NCBI RefSeq assembly: GCF_034653355.1
Contig: NZ_JAYEER010000004.1
Coordinates: 2,418,001-2,482,000 of the forward strand
DNA: 64,000 nucleotides
Source of the DNA: Nitrospirillum sp034653355
GTDB taxonomy: Bacteria; Pseudomonadota; Alphaproteobacteria; Azospirillales; Azospirillaceae
Reading direction: 5' to 3'
Every line of letters begins with the position of its first letter. Position 1 is the stretch's first letter. Below are positions 17,492 to 26,588 of this stretch, in pieces. Position numbers and translations under genes: made by a program. The notes under the pieces are model-generated. The model saw nothing but the letters and a program-made list of their open reading frames with translations, did no database searches and was not told where the DNA came from.

Positions 17492-19687
17492 TCACACACT
17501 GACCGACCCGGCGAAGGGCAGGTCGCGGATGCGCTTGCCGGTCAGGGCGGCGATGGCGTTGGCCACCGCCGGCCCCAAGGGCGGCACGCCCGGTTCGCCA
17601 ACGCCGGTGGGCGGGTTGGCGCTGGGGACGATGTGCACCTCCACCTTGGGCATCTCATCGATGCGCAGGCAGCGGTAGGTGTCGAAGTTGGACTGGTCGA
17701 CCACGCCGTCCTTCATGGTGATGGCGCCGTACATGATGGCGCCCAGGCCATAGCCGATGCCGCCCTCCATCTGGGCCTTGACCACGTCCGGGGTGACGGC
17801 GATGCCGCAATCGACGGCGCAGACCACGCGCTCCACCTTGATGCGGCCCTTGTCGTCCTGCGACACCTCGGCCACGTGGGCGACCACGGAGCGGAAGCTT
17901 TCCGCCACCGCCACGCCCCGCGCCCAGCCCTTGGGCAGGGGCTTGGTCCACTCGGCCTTTTCCACCGCCAGGTTCAGCACCGCCAGGTGGCGCGGATGCT
18001 TCTCCATCAGCTTGCGCCGGAAGGCCACGGTGTCCTGCTTGGCCTCCGCCGCCAGTTCGTCCAGGAAGGTTTCCACGGCGAAGGCGGTGTGGGTGGACCC
18101 CACCGACCGCCACCACAGCACCGGCACGGGCGAGGTGGTGGTGTGCAGGTCAACCAGGCGGTTGGGGATGGTGTAGGGGATTTCCGCCGCCCCCTCGACC
18201 GAGGTGGCGTCGGGCTTGCCCGGCTGGTCGAACGGACTGCCGGCCATGATGCTCTGCCCGACGATGCGGTGCTGCCAGGCCAGCACGCTGCCGTCGGCGC
18301 CCAGCTTGGCCTCCATGCCGTGGACATACAGGGGACGGTAGCGGCCGCCGCGGATGTCATCCTCCCGCGACCAGATCAGCTTCACCGGCCGCCCGGCCAG
18401 CTTGCCGCCTTGCACCTTGGTGTCCGACAGCGCCTTGGCGATGGCCACGCCCTCGACGATGTAGTCGGACTCGACGTTGGCGCGACGGCCAAAGCTGCCG
18501 CCGGCGTAGACGGTGTGGATGGTCACTTGCTCCGGCTTCAGGCCGGCCGTCTTGGCGGCGTTCATCTGGTCGATGGTCTGGAACTGGTCGCCCGCCCAGA
18601 TGTCGCACCCGTCCTTGCCCAGCTTGACCACGCAGGTCAGCGGCTCCATGGGCGCGTGGGCCAGGTAGGGGAAGGTGAATTCCGCCTTCAGGGTCTTGGC
18701 GCCCTTCACCGCGTCGACATCGCCTTCCTTGGTCACCAGCTGACCAGGCTTGGGCAGCAGGGCCTTGTAGTCGGCGATGATGGCGTCGGTGCCGCGCTTC
18801 TCGGCGTTGGTTTCGTCCCAGGTGACCTTCAGCGCCTCACGTCCCTGGTGCGCCGCCCAGTAGGAGGTGGCCAGCACGGCCACGCCGCGCGGGATCTCCA
18901 CCACCTCGACCACGCCCTTCACCGCTTTCGCCGCCTTGGCGTCGATGGCCTGGGCCTTGGCGCCGAAACGCGTCGGGCGCTGCACCACCGCCACCAGCAT
19001 GTTGGGCTGGACGACGTCGATGGCGAAGGTGGCCTTGCCCGTCGTCTTCTCCGCGCTGTCCTTGCGCGGCAGCTTGGTGCCCACCAGGGTGAAGTTCTTC
19101 GGATCCTTCAGGGGCACGTCGGCGGGCACGGGCAGGGTGGCCGCCTTGGCCGCCAGCTCACCGAAGCCGGCCTTGTGGGTCCCCGAGGAAACCACGCCCT
19201 TGGACACGGTGATGTCCGACGCCGGGACGCCCCAGGTCTGGGCGGCGGCGGCCACCAGCAGCGCCTTGGCCGTGGCGCCGGCCTGGCGCAGCTGGGTCCA
19301 GGAATTGTAGGTGGAGGTGGAACCGCCAGTGCCCTGGATGGGGCCGAAAGCGGTGTTGTTGTACAGCTTGGCGTTGGCGGGGGCGTGTTCCGCCCGCATC
19401 TGCGCCCAGTCGGCGTCCATCTCCTCCGCCACGATGGCGGTCAGGCCGGTGAAGACGCCCTGCCCCATCTCCAGGTGCTTGATCAGCACGGTGACGGTGC
19501 CGTCCGGCGCCACTTTTACGAAAGCATTGGGGACGAAGGCGTTGGTCGCAGCGGCGGCCTGGGCCCGGCGGCTGGTGCCGGTCCAGGTGAAGCCCACCAT
19601 CAGGCCCACGCCGGCGCCGCCGGTGACCTGCAGGAAACGGCGGCGGGAGGTGCCTTCGGGGCTTTGGGTCATGTGTCCATCGGGCAT
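17492..19687 (-). CDS. Molybdopterin-binding large subunit, xanthine dehydrogenase family (IsoB-like)
   Basis: This 731-residue large subunit of a molybdenum hydroxylase resembles isoquinoline 1-oxidoreductase beta subunit and related aldehyde oxidases. It has a twin-arginine signal (TSRRRFLQVTGGAGVGLMVGF), so the holoenzyme is exported folded to the periplasm. Molybdopterin-contact regions include GQGVFTGLTAIVAEEM, GGSFGRRANVE and a C-terminal GVGEPGVPPLGPAVANAI with the expected catalytic Glu. The gene lies 2 bp after the 2Fe-2S subunit gene, forming the usual two-gene unit. The enzyme's substrate (N-heterocycle, aldehyde or other) cannot be read from sequence. Electron transfer probably goes to a cytochrome c not encoded here. 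Confidence 0.9.
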   Translation of the reverse strand: MPDGHMTQSPEGTSRRRFLQVTGGAGVGLMVGFTWTGTSRRAQAAAATNAFVPNAFVKVAPDGTVTVLIKHLEMGQGVFTGLTAIVAEEMDADWAQMRAEHAPANAKLYNNTAFGPIQGTGGSTSTYNSWTQLRQAGATAKALLVAAAAQTWGVPASDITVSKGVVSSGTHKAGFGELAAKAATLPVPADVPLKDPKNFTLVGTKLPRKDSAEKTTGKATFAIDVVQPNMLVAVVQRPTRFGAKAQAIDAKAAKAVKGVVEVVEIPRGVAVLATSYWAAHQGREALKVTWDETNAEKRGTDAIIADYKALLPKPGQLVTKEGDVDAVKGAKTLKAEFTFPYLAHAPMEPLTCVVKLGKDGCDIWAGDQFQTIDQMNAAKTAGLKPEQVTIHTVYAGGSFGRRANVESDYIVEGVAIAKALSDTKVQGGKLAGRPVKLIWSREDDIRGGRYRPLYVHGMEAKLGADGSVLAWQHRIVGQSIMAGSPFDQPGKPDATSVEGAAEIPYTIPNRLVDLHTTTSPVPVLWWRSVGSTHTAFAVETFLDELAAEAKQDTVAFRRKLMEKHPRHLAVLNLAVEKAEWTKPLPKGWARGVAVAESFRSVVAHVAEVSQDDKGRIKVERVVCAVDCGIAVTPDVVKAQMEGGIGYGLGAIMYGAITMKDGVVDQSNFDTYRCLRIDEMPKVEVHIVPSANPPTGVGEPGVPPLGPAVANAIAALTGKRIRDLPFAGSVSV

Positions 19688-19689
19688 GA

Positions 19690-20163
19690 TCAGATCTCCA
19701 GCGCCTTGGCCGCCTCATGGATGGCGGCGCGGATGCGGACATAGGTGGAGCAGCGGCAGAGGTTGCCGCTCATGGCGCTGTCGATGTCCTGGTCGGTTGG
19801 TTTGGCATTATCGGTCAGCAAGGCGACGGCCGACATGATCTGGCCCGACTGGCAGTAGCCGCACTGGACCACGTCCAGCTTGACCCAGGCGTCCTGCACG
19901 GCCTTGGCCACCTTGCCCTCGATGCCCTCGATGGTGGTCACCTTGGATCCGGCGATGGAGCCGATGGGGGTGGAGCAGGCGCGCACGGGCTGGCCGTCGA
20001 CATGCATGGTGCAGGCGCCGCACTGGGCGGCGCCGCAGCCGAACTTGGACCCCGTCTTGCCCGCGATCTCGCGCACCGCCCAGAGGAGCGGCATGTCGGG
20101 ATCGGCGTCAACCGACCAGGGCTTTCCGTTGAGGGTGAGTTTGATGGGCGGCATGGAGTTCAA
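19690..20163 (-). CDS. (2Fe-2S)-binding small subunit of molybdenum hydroxylase (IsoA-like)
   Basis: This 157-residue electron-transfer subunit has two 2Fe-2S clusters. The N-terminal plant-type ferredoxin motif GCGAAQCGACTMHVDG ends with a fourth Cys in RACSTP. The C-terminal helical motif CGYCQSGQ is followed by NLCRCSTY. It has the length and layout of IsoA/CoxS-type subunits. It is the first gene of the pair with the Tat-exported large subunit and has no signal of its own, so it is expected to be carried out with that partner. Confidence 0.92.
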   Translation of the reverse strand: MNSMPPIKLTLNGKPWSVDADPDMPLLWAVREIAGKTGSKFGCGAAQCGACTMHVDGQPVRACSTPIGSIAGSKVTTIEGIEGKVAKAVQDAWVKLDVVQCGYCQSGQIMSAVALLTDNAKPTDQDIDSAMSGNLCRCSTYVRIRAAIHEAAKALEI

Positions 20164-20657
20164 TCCTGGGGGTTGGTCGTGCGGGGCATCCCCATATTCC
20201 GGGTCGCCGTGCCGGGCGGCACGGGGCGCGTTCCTGGACCCATCCGGTGCGGGCGGATGGGGATAGGACTAGGACAGGCGTTGCGGAATACGGACGCGGA
20301 ACGGCGGGTAACCCCATGCCCGCCGGAAATGCTGCATGTACCACGATCGTGTAGAATTGGCCAACTTGGCCAAATGGTGGACTTGCGGAATCGTCATTTT
20401 CTTCCCACATAGTGGCCCATCGCGGTACACGCCCGGCCCCTTTATTTGTCGGCGTCCGTTATTTCCATTTAAATATAGCGTTTGTTCGGGCACGGCGAAC
20501 AGCGGCCCCTCATTGTTGAGGCCTGGCGGAATCCATCCCAGGGCACTAGGCGCCCGCGCGGGCCTTTTGTATCTTGCGGCTGGCCCGTGACGAAACCTTG
20601 GACGCCAAACGGTTAGCGGCCAAGGCGACTCGCGCGGGAACGGGACTTCAGGACGAT
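20164..20657. other. Divergent intergenic region between IsoA-like gene and amino-acid binding protein
   Basis: This ~490-bp region holds no gene I can support. A 74-codon minus-strand frame at 20269-20493 has no recognisable similarity or ribosome binding site. The region contains a doubled palindrome, TTGGCCAA-C-TTGGCCAA, at 20357-20373, and AT-rich stretches near 20440-20490 that could hold promoters for the two divergent units. Confidence 0.5.
20357..20373. promoter_or_regulatory. Doubled TTGGCCAA palindrome
   Basis: Two copies of the self-complementary octamer TTGGCCAA are separated by one base, making a 17-bp near-perfect palindrome in the divergent promoter region. It looks like a regulator site, but no linked regulator gene is present to suggest which one. 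Confidence 0.35.
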
Positions 20658-21752
20658 ATGGGGCGGGCCATGGCGGACAGGATGCGGCGGCGCGGCTGGA
20701 TGCGCCCGGCGAAGGCGGTGGCGCTGGGCTTGGCCCTGGCCGCCAGCGCCCTTATGGGGCCAGGGGGGGCGGCCCCCCCTGGCCCCGCCAAAAGCGGCGG
20801 CACGCTGGAACTGGTTCGCCAACGCGGCACCCTGCGCTGCGGCGTCAACACCGGCCTGCCCGGCTTCGGCGCCCCGGACACGCAGGGCGAATGGACCGGC
20901 CTGGACGTGGACGTCTGCCGCGCCGTGGCGGCCGCGGTGCTGGACGACGCCCGCAAGGTGCAGTTCATCCCGCTCAGCGGCCGCCAGCGCTTCAGCAGCC
21001 TGCTGTCGGGAGACATCGACCTGCTGTCGCGCAACACCACCTGGACGCTGAGCCGCGACGTGCAAGGCATGGATTTCGCGCCGCCCATCTATTACGACGG
21101 CCAGGCCTTCATGGTGCGGCGATCCTTCCGGGCGCGTAGCGTGCGCGAACTGAACGGCGCCACCATCTGCGTGCAGCAGGGCACGACCACCGAGATGAAC
21201 CTGGCGGACTATTTCCAGTCCACGGGCATGGGCTACAAGCCTCTGGCGCTGGAGGATTTGGGGGAACTGGTGGCGGCCTTCTTCGCCGGCCGCTGTGACG
21301 CCTACACCACCGACGCCTCGGCCCTGGCCGCCACCCGCGCGGCCCAGACGGTCAGCGCCGACGATTATCTGATCCTGCCCGAGCTGATCTCGAAGGAACC
21401 GCTGGCGCCGGCGGTGCGCAAGGGTGACGAGCAATGGTTCGACATCGTGAGATGGACCGTCTTCGCCCTGATCGAGGCGGAGGAGCGGGGCGTCACCAAG
21501 GCCAATGTGCGTGACAACCTGGCCTCCGCCGCCCCGGGGGTGCAGCGCCTGCTGGGCGTGGGCACGGGGGCCGGGCTGGGCCGGTCGCTGGGCCTGGATG
21601 ACGACTGGGCCGTGCGCATCGTTTCCCAGGTGGGCAATTACGGCGAGGTGTTCGAACGCAACGTCGGCCGCAATTCCGTGCTGCGCCTGGAGCGAGGGCT
21701 GAACGCCCTGTGGAACCAGGGCGGACTGATGTACGCCATGCCCATACGGTGA
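20658..21752 (+). CDS. Amino-acid ABC transporter substrate-binding protein (AapJ-like)
   Basis: This 364-residue periplasmic binding protein of the general L-amino-acid type (AapJ/BztA) begins with a signal peptide (MRPAKAVALGLALAASALMG) preceded by an Arg-rich stretch. Typical motifs follow: LRCGVNTGLPGFGAPDTQGEWTGLDVDVCRAVAAAV, SSLLSGDIDLLSRNTTWTLSRD and a long C-terminal part ending GLMYAMPIR. The ATG at 20658 has AGGA 5 nt upstream; the frame is open to 20574 without a better start. No permease or ATPase genes follow, so it is either an orphan receptor or serves a transporter encoded elsewhere. The next gene is a secondary transporter for similar substrates. Confidence 0.88.
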   Translation: MGRAMADRMRRRGWMRPAKAVALGLALAASALMGPGGAAPPGPAKSGGTLELVRQRGTLRCGVNTGLPGFGAPDTQGEWTGLDVDVCRAVAAAVLDDARKVQFIPLSGRQRFSSLLSGDIDLLSRNTTWTLSRDVQGMDFAPPIYYDGQAFMVRRSFRARSVRELNGATICVQQGTTTEMNLADYFQSTGMGYKPLALEDLGELVAAFFAGRCDAYTTDASALAATRAAQTVSADDYLILPELISKEPLAPAVRKGDEQWFDIVRWTVFALIEAEERGVTKANVRDNLASAAPGVQRLLGVGTGAGLGRSLGLDDDWAVRIVSQVGNYGEVFERNVGRNSVLRLERGLNALWNQGGLMYAMPIR

Positions 21753-21918
21753 TCGAAAAACACAACAATTCCGGTAGGGATGGGCCTTGCCGGCAAAGGC
21801 CGCCGTTGTGTCGGGACCGGTTTCAAGGCAAGTAGACAGCAACAGAAAATTTGACCGCGCCAAAATCGTCCCGTGGAAGCCGGGGCCGCCGGCGCCGGCC
21901 ATTGGGGGATAGGTTTCA

Positions 21919-23169
21919 ATGCAGCAAAAGCGCTTCACGCTGTTCGTCCTGGGCGCGATGGTCGCCGGCATCGCGGTCGGCGCCGTGGGGCACAACCTGC
22001 CCGCGGCCGACGGGGCCTCGCTGGCCGGTACCCTGTCCATCCTGACGGACATCTTCCTGCGCCTGATCAAGATGATCATCGCGCCCCTGGTGTTCTCCAC
22101 CCTGGTGGTGGGCATCGCGCATATGGAGGACGTGGCCGCCATCGGCCGCGTGGGCGTGAAGACGCTGGGCTGGTTCCTGCTGGCCGGCATCGTCTCGCTG
22201 GTCCTGGGCCTGGTCATGGTGCAGATCCTGGAACCCGGCGTGGGCATGGCCCTGCCCGATCCCACCTCCGGGGGTAAGGCGCCGGACGCCGCCGTCTTCA
22301 CCCTGAAGAACTTCATCGAGCACACGGTGCCACGCTCGGTGATCGAGGCCATGGCCAACAACGAGATCCTGCAGATCGTCGTCTTCTCCATCTTCGCCGG
22401 CATCGCCATCGCCTCGGTGAAGGAGAAGGTGCCGGTGGTGGTGCACCTGGTGGAACAGATCGCCACCGTCATGCTGAAGGTGACCAGCTATGTCATGATG
22501 TTCGCGCCCATCGCCATCTTCGCGGCCCTGGCGGCCACGGTGACGACGCAGGGGCTGCAGGTGCTGGGCAGCTACGTGAAGTTCGTGGGCGGCTTCTACC
22601 TGGCCATGGCGCTGCTGTGGGTGGTGCTGCTGCTTGCCGCCGTGCCCTTCATCGGCGGCCGGGTGCGGGAGCTGGTCAGCGCCATCCGCCAGCCCGTGCT
22701 GCTGGCCTTTTCCACCGCCAGCTCCGAAGCCGCCTACCCGCGCACGCTGGAGCGCATGCAGGCCTTCGGCGCCGCCCGCAAGATCGTCAGCTTCGTCCTG
22801 CCGCTGGGATATTCATTCAATCTCGACGGGTCGATGATCTACTGCACCTTCGCCACCATGTTCATCGCCCAGGCCTACGGCATCCACATCAGCATCGGCC
22901 AGCAGGTGGAGATGCTGGGCCTGCTGCTGCTGACCAGCAAGGGCATCGCCGGCGTGCCGCGCGCCTCGCTGGTGGTCATCGCCGCGGCCCTGCCCTTCTT
23001 CCACATCCCGTCGGAAGGCATGGTGCTGGTGCTGGCCGTGGACCATCTGCTGGACATGGGCCGCAGCGCCACCAACGTGGTGGGCGTGTCCGTCGCCGCC
23101 GCCGTGATCGCCAAGTGGGAGGGCCTGCTGGGCCCCGGCCATCTGGCCGATGGGGAAGAGGACATCTGA
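21919..23169 (+). CDS. Dicarboxylate/amino acid:cation symporter (DAACS family)
   Basis: This 416-residue inner-membrane symporter belongs to the GltP/DctA family and takes up glutamate, aspartate or C4-dicarboxylates with protons or sodium. About eight membrane helices are visible, plus the re-entrant loop region rich in serine (LLAFSTASSEAAYPRTLERM, HP1). The motif FVLPLGYSFNLDGSMIY corresponds to TM7 (family NMDG region, here NLDG), and a C-terminal RASLVVIAAAL...VDHLLDMGRSATNVVGVSVAAAVI follows. The NLDGS variant is common in the DctA/GltP branch. It lies 166 bp after the amino-acid binding protein gene and is followed by a good terminator, so it may be its own unit. Confidence 0.9.
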   Translation: MQQKRFTLFVLGAMVAGIAVGAVGHNLPAADGASLAGTLSILTDIFLRLIKMIIAPLVFSTLVVGIAHMEDVAAIGRVGVKTLGWFLLAGIVSLVLGLVMVQILEPGVGMALPDPTSGGKAPDAAVFTLKNFIEHTVPRSVIEAMANNEILQIVVFSIFAGIAIASVKEKVPVVVHLVEQIATVMLKVTSYVMMFAPIAIFAALAATVTTQGLQVLGSYVKFVGGFYLAMALLWVVLLLAAVPFIGGRVRELVSAIRQPVLLAFSTASSEAAYPRTLERMQAFGAARKIVSFVLPLGYSFNLDGSMIYCTFATMFIAQAYGIHISIGQQVEMLGLLLLTSKGIAGVPRASLVVIAAALPFFHIPSEGMVLVLAVDHLLDMGRSATNVVGVSVAAAVIAKWEGLLGPGHLADGEEDI

Positions 23170-23592
23170 TCCCGGTCACCCGACGGTTGCCCGGAACGTC
23201 ACCAGGGGCGACGGAAGGACGCGCACTCCACCAACGGCGGGCCCCCGGGTCCGCCGTTTCCCTTTGGGGGTGCCAGCGCCATTGGCATAAGCGCCTGGTG
23301 ACCCTGCCCTTTCACCTTGGACTGCGACAGGGCGCCCTACCCCCATCGGCGCGCGACGATCCTGGGGCCTTGGCGTCGTGCAACCCACTGTACGGCAAGG
23401 GTATGCCGGATGGCCGCTGACATTGGCGGCCATAAACCCGACATGCCCCTGTCATAGCCGTCTGCCATGCTCATATATGCCCCATGGCGACGGATGGCCG
23501 AGATTTCCTCCCCGGTATGAGGGAAGGGAATCTGGAACCCCGAAGCCTGGAAACCGGCTTGGACAAAGCCCAAGAAGGGAGGGTGAGACACG
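23170..23592. other. Intergenic region after the symporter gene
   Basis: About 420 bp without a supported gene. A terminator lies at 23233-23263; the rest should contain the promoter of the small gene at 23593. Short frames on both strands look like noise. Confidence 0.5.
23233..23263 (+). terminator. Terminator of the symporter gene
   Basis: AACGGCGG pairs with CCGCCGTT around a GC-rich loop and is followed by TTCCCTTT. It lies about 65 bp after the symporter stop codon. Confidence 0.65.
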
Positions 23593-23793
23593 ATGATGGT
23601 GCACCACGAACCCCGCCTGAACGACCTGCTGGAGGACCCGGTGGTCCGCCTGGTGATGGAACGCGATGGCGTTTATCGCGACGATGTCCTGAAACTGATG
23701 GCCAGCGTGGCCCGCAAGGCCACCAAGCCCGCCGTGAAGGCGGCCCCGCCCAAGGCCCCCGCAGCGGAACCTGCCCTGGCCGGCCACGCGTGA
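23593..23793 (+). CDS. Small hypothetical protein
   Basis: This 66-residue protein has an N-terminal half MMVHHEPRLNDLLEDPVVRLVMERDGVYRDDVLKLMASVARK that looks like a structured two-helix unit, followed by an Ala/Pro/Lys-rich tail. The ribosome binding site GGGAGGGTGAG 10 nt before the ATG is strong and supports it as a real gene. Nothing in it allows a function to be named; the 'LLEDPVVRLVMERDGV' block reminds me of short uncharacterised proteins of Rhodospirillales. Confidence 0.65.
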   Translation: MMVHHEPRLNDLLEDPVVRLVMERDGVYRDDVLKLMASVARKATKPAVKAAPPKAPAAEPALAGHA

Positions 23794-23961
23794 GGCCGGC
23801 CCCATTGCTTGGTCCGTATTGTACACACGCCTTTTCGTCTTCAGCGTTTCGCTTGATCGATGATGAGCGCCGCCCCCGGAACCAGACGCCGGGGTGCGGC
23901 CCGCAGGCACGGGCGCGGCTGATGGCGCCCTGCCGCCGCCGCCGATCCCAAATCCGCAAAT

Positions 23962-23987
23962 AAAAAGGGCGACCGCAAGGCCGCCCG
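23962..23987 (-). terminator. Terminator of the small membrane protein gene
   Basis: On the minus strand GGGCGGCC-TTGC-GGTCGCCC is followed by TTTTTA. It lies about 30 bp after the stop of the gene ending at 24016. Confidence 0.75.
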
Positions 23988-24015
23988 GCGAACAACCAGA
24001 CCTGTTTCAGGCGCG

Positions 24016-24234
24016 TTATTGTTCGACCGGGGCTCCCGACAGCTGGGCCGGTACCTTGGCAGGGGCGGCGTTGCTTTCACTCGAGGACGACCAGGCCGCG
24101 AGCAGGATCATGCCCACGGCGGTCAACGCCAGCAGCAGCCAGCGGCCGGCACTTTTGTCCCCCGCGGTCTTGTCGATTGTCCGGACCCGTGGCAGTGGCA
24201 GGTCCGCCACCGTTTCTGTCGCATCGCCGTTCAT
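24016..24234 (-). CDS. Small single-span membrane protein, hypothetical
   Basis: This 72-residue protein starts MNGDATETVADLPLPRVRTIDK. It has one hydrophobic helix (about 32-50, RWLLLALTAVGMILLAAW) and a Ser/Ala/Pro-rich C-terminus. The ATG at 24234 has GGGGGCAAG immediately upstream; an upstream extension of the frame to 24369 is AT-rich and has no such site. It is a monocistronic unit with its own terminator. Function unknown. Confidence 0.55.
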   Translation of the reverse strand: MNGDATETVADLPLPRVRTIDKTAGDKSAGRWLLLALTAVGMILLAAWSSSSESNAAPAKVPAQLSGAPVEQ

Positions 24235-24516
24235 CTTGCCCCCGGATGTCTTGTTCCTGGGTTGATCCTGTACGGGAACAATAAAGTTACCCGCAGGGGC
24301 CACGAAACCCCTCTTAAGGTATAAATAGTCTATCTTTTCATTAAAGAGAGTCTCTGTGTCATAGATCACACACCAGGCGCCAAGAGGAATTTAAGTCAAA
24401 TCGTCTGTTAATGGATTAAAAGCACCAAGACACCGTTGTCTCATCCAAGGGCCACGGGCCCAAGATCGACCGTGAGGCGATTCCGTGCCGGCGCTCCGCC
24501 ACCGCCGATAAGGCAC
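24235..24516. other. Promoter region of the small membrane protein gene
   Basis: This stretch is AT-rich from about 24290 to 24430 and holds no supported gene. It is likely to contain the leftward promoter for the gene ending at 24016. The hslU terminator forms the right border. Confidence 0.4.
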
Positions 24517-24544
24517 AAAAAAAAGCGGAACCCGACGGCCCCGC
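24517..24544 (-). terminator. Terminator of hslVU
   Basis: On the minus strand GCGGGGCC-GTCG-GGTTCCGC is followed by eight T. It lies about 28 bp after the hslU stop. Confidence 0.85.
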
Positions 24545-24571
24545 CCTTTCTCCGCACGCTGGCGCCAACGC

Positions 24572-25882
24572 TTACAGGATGAACTTGCTGAGGTCGGCGT
24601 TCTTGGCCAGATCCGACACCTTTTCCCGCACATAGGCCGCGTCGATGGCGACGCTGCTGCCGGCCTGGTCGGCGGCGGTGAAGCTGATCTCCTCCAGCAG
24701 GCGTTCCAGCACGGTGTGCAGGCGGCGGGCGCCGATGTTCTCCACCGTGCTGTTGATCTGCACCGCCAGGCGCGCCAGCTCGTCGATGGCGTCGTCGGTG
24801 AAGCTGAGGGTCACGTCCTCGGTCCTCAGCAGGGCCACGTACTGCTTGATCAGGCTGGCTTCCGGTTCCGTCAGGATGCGGCGGAAGTCTTCCTCGGTCA
24901 GGGGCTTCAATTCCACGCGGATGGGTAGGCGGCCCTGCAGCTCCGGCAGCAGGTCGGACGGCTTGGCCACATGGAAGGCGCCGGACGCGATGAACAGGAT
25001 GTGATCGGTCTTCACCGCGCCATGCTTGGTGTTGACCGTCGTGCCCTCGATCAGGGGCAGCAGGTCGCGCTGCACACCCTCGCGGCTGACGTCGCCGCCG
25101 CCCCGGTTTTCGGAACGGGCGGTGATCTTGTCGATCTCATCCAGGAAGACGATGCCGTTCTGCTCCACGGCGTGGATGGCCTCGGCCACCACCGTCTCGT
25201 TGTCCAGCAGCTTGTCGGACTCCTCAGCCATCAGCACGGTGTGGCTTTCGGACACGGTCATGCGGCGGGCCTTGGTGCGGCCGGCGAAGGCTTTGCCGAA
25301 GATGTCGCCCAGGTTGATCATGCTCATGCTGCCGCCGGGCATGCCGGGGATGTCGAAGGCCGGGGCGGACGCGGCGTTGTCCTGCACCTGGATTTCGATC
25401 TCCTTGTCGTTCAGCTGGCCCTCGCGCAGCATCTTGCGGAACTTCTGCCGCGTCTCGGATGACGCCCCCTCGCCCACCAGGGCGTCCAGCACGCGTTCCT
25501 CGGCGCGCAGCTCGGCCTTGGCCGCCACCTCCTTGCGCAGGCGCTGGCGCGTCAGGGTGATGGCGATTTCCACCAGGTCGCGCACGATCTGTTCCACGTC
25601 GCGACCGACATAGCCCACTTCCGTGAACTTGGTCGCCTCCACCTTCAGGAAGGGGGCCTGGGCCAGCTTGGCCAGGCGGCGGGCGATCTCGGTCTTGCCC
25701 ACGCCGGTGGGTCCGATCATGAGGATGTTCTTGGGCAGAACCTCCTCCTTCAGGCCGTCGGGCAGCTGCTGGCGGCGCCAGCGGTTGCGCAACGCGATGG
25801 CCACGGCGCGCTTGGCGTCCTTCTGGCCGACGATGTAGCGGTCCAGTTCCGAGACGATTTCGCGGGGGGAGAACGAGGTCAT
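24572..25882 (-). CDS. hslU: ATP-dependent protease ATPase subunit HslU
   Basis: This 436-residue AAA+ unfoldase feeds proteins into the HslV peptidase. Domains: N-terminal SPREIVSELDRYIVGQKDAKRAVAIALRNRWRR, Walker A GPTGVGKTE near 60, the I-domain in the middle, Walker B VFLDEIDKI, and a C-terminal sensor-2 region ending in the NADLSKFIL tail that docks into HslV. The frame is open far upstream through hslV, but the ATG at 25882 matches the family start MTSFSPREIV and gives the normal length. It lies 8 bp after hslV and is followed by a strong terminator. Confidence 0.97.
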   Translation of the reverse strand: MTSFSPREIVSELDRYIVGQKDAKRAVAIALRNRWRRQQLPDGLKEEVLPKNILMIGPTGVGKTEIARRLAKLAQAPFLKVEATKFTEVGYVGRDVEQIVRDLVEIAITLTRQRLRKEVAAKAELRAEERVLDALVGEGASSETRQKFRKMLREGQLNDKEIEIQVQDNAASAPAFDIPGMPGGSMSMINLGDIFGKAFAGRTKARRMTVSESHTVLMAEESDKLLDNETVVAEAIHAVEQNGIVFLDEIDKITARSENRGGGDVSREGVQRDLLPLIEGTTVNTKHGAVKTDHILFIASGAFHVAKPSDLLPELQGRLPIRVELKPLTEEDFRRILTEPEASLIKQYVALLRTEDVTLSFTDDAIDELARLAVQINSTVENIGARRLHTVLERLLEEISFTAADQAGSSVAIDAAYVREKVSDLAKNADLSKFIL

Positions 25883-25890
25883 CGCCGGGC

Positions 25891-26451
25891 TCACAGCTTT
25901 TCCAGGGTGATGTTGCGGTTGGTGTAGACACAGATGTCGGCGGCGATGCCCAGCGCCTTGCGGGCGATGGCCTCCGCGTCCATGTCCGGCAGGTCGATCA
26001 GGGCCCGCGCGGCCGCCAGGGCGTAGGCGCCGCCGGAGCCGATGCCGATGATGCCGTCCTCCGGCTCCAGCACGTCGCCGTTGCCGGTCAGGATCAGGCT
26101 GGCGGTCTTGTCGGCCACGGCCATCATGGCCTCCAGCCGGCGCAGGTAGCGGTCCGTGCGCCAGTCCTTGGCCAGTTCCACTGCGGCGCGGGTCAGCTGG
26201 CCGGGATACTGTTCCAGCTTGGCCTCCAGCCGTTCGAACAGGGTCATGGCGTCCGCCGTGGCGCCGGCGAAGCCGGCCATGACGGACCCGCCGGCCAGGG
26301 GGCGCACCTTGCGGGCGTTGGACTTCATCACCGTGTTGCCCACCGACACCTGGCCGTCGCCGGCCACCACCACCTGCCCGTTCTTGCGGATGGAAAGGAT
26401 GGTGGTGCCGTGCCACTGGATGGGGTCGTGGGTCTTGCCGTAATCGGACAT
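25891..26451 (-). CDS. hslV: ATP-dependent protease peptidase subunit HslV
   Basis: This 186-residue proteasome-like peptidase is active when its propeptide is removed at Thr16 in WHGTTILSIRKNGQ. The family blocks VVAGDGQVSVGNTVMK, AGFAGATADAMTLFERLE and GNGDVLEPEDGIIGIGSGGAYALAAARAL are all present. It is the first gene of the hslVU unit, with a heat-shock-like promoter at 26497-26526 just upstream. It is divergent from hisB. Confidence 0.97.
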   Translation of the reverse strand: MSDYGKTHDPIQWHGTTILSIRKNGQVVVAGDGQVSVGNTVMKSNARKVRPLAGGSVMAGFAGATADAMTLFERLEAKLEQYPGQLTRAAVELAKDWRTDRYLRRLEAMMAVADKTASLILTGNGDVLEPEDGIIGIGSGGAYALAAARALIDLPDMDAEAIARKALGIAADICVYTNRNITLEKL

Positions 26452-26496
26452 GGCCTTGAGGCTTCCGTTGGAATGGGTGGCGGATGAGGCCCACGG

Positions 26497-26526
26497 TATG
26501 TGGGATGGCGATGATGCGGGTCAAGC
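26497..26526 (-). promoter_or_regulatory. Candidate sigma-32 promoter of hslVU
   Basis: On the minus strand CTTGACC is followed after 14 bases by CCCACATA. This is close to the heat-shock consensus CTTGAAA and CCCCATNT. It is placed about 45 bp before the hslV start codon, as expected for this heat-shock operon. Confidence 0.5.
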
Positions 26527-26588
26527 CATGCGCCAAAGTCGGTGCTCCGCCCCTTTCACGGTAACAGCCTTGCTGCTAAGTAGTGTTT

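Noticed and set aside
17459..19744. 761-codon plus-strand open frame opposite the molybdopterin subunit
   Set aside because: Composition is His/Gly/Leu shadow-like; the minus strand carries a complete Tat-dependent enzyme.
20269..20493. 74-codon minus-strand frame in the gap before the amino-acid binding protein
   Set aside because: No ribosome binding site, no similarity, and it covers a palindromic site and AT-rich promoter-like sequence.
25883..26536. Apparent N-terminal extension of HslU through hslV
   Set aside because: The frame is open by chance; the family start at 25882 and the intact hslV on the same strand explain the region.
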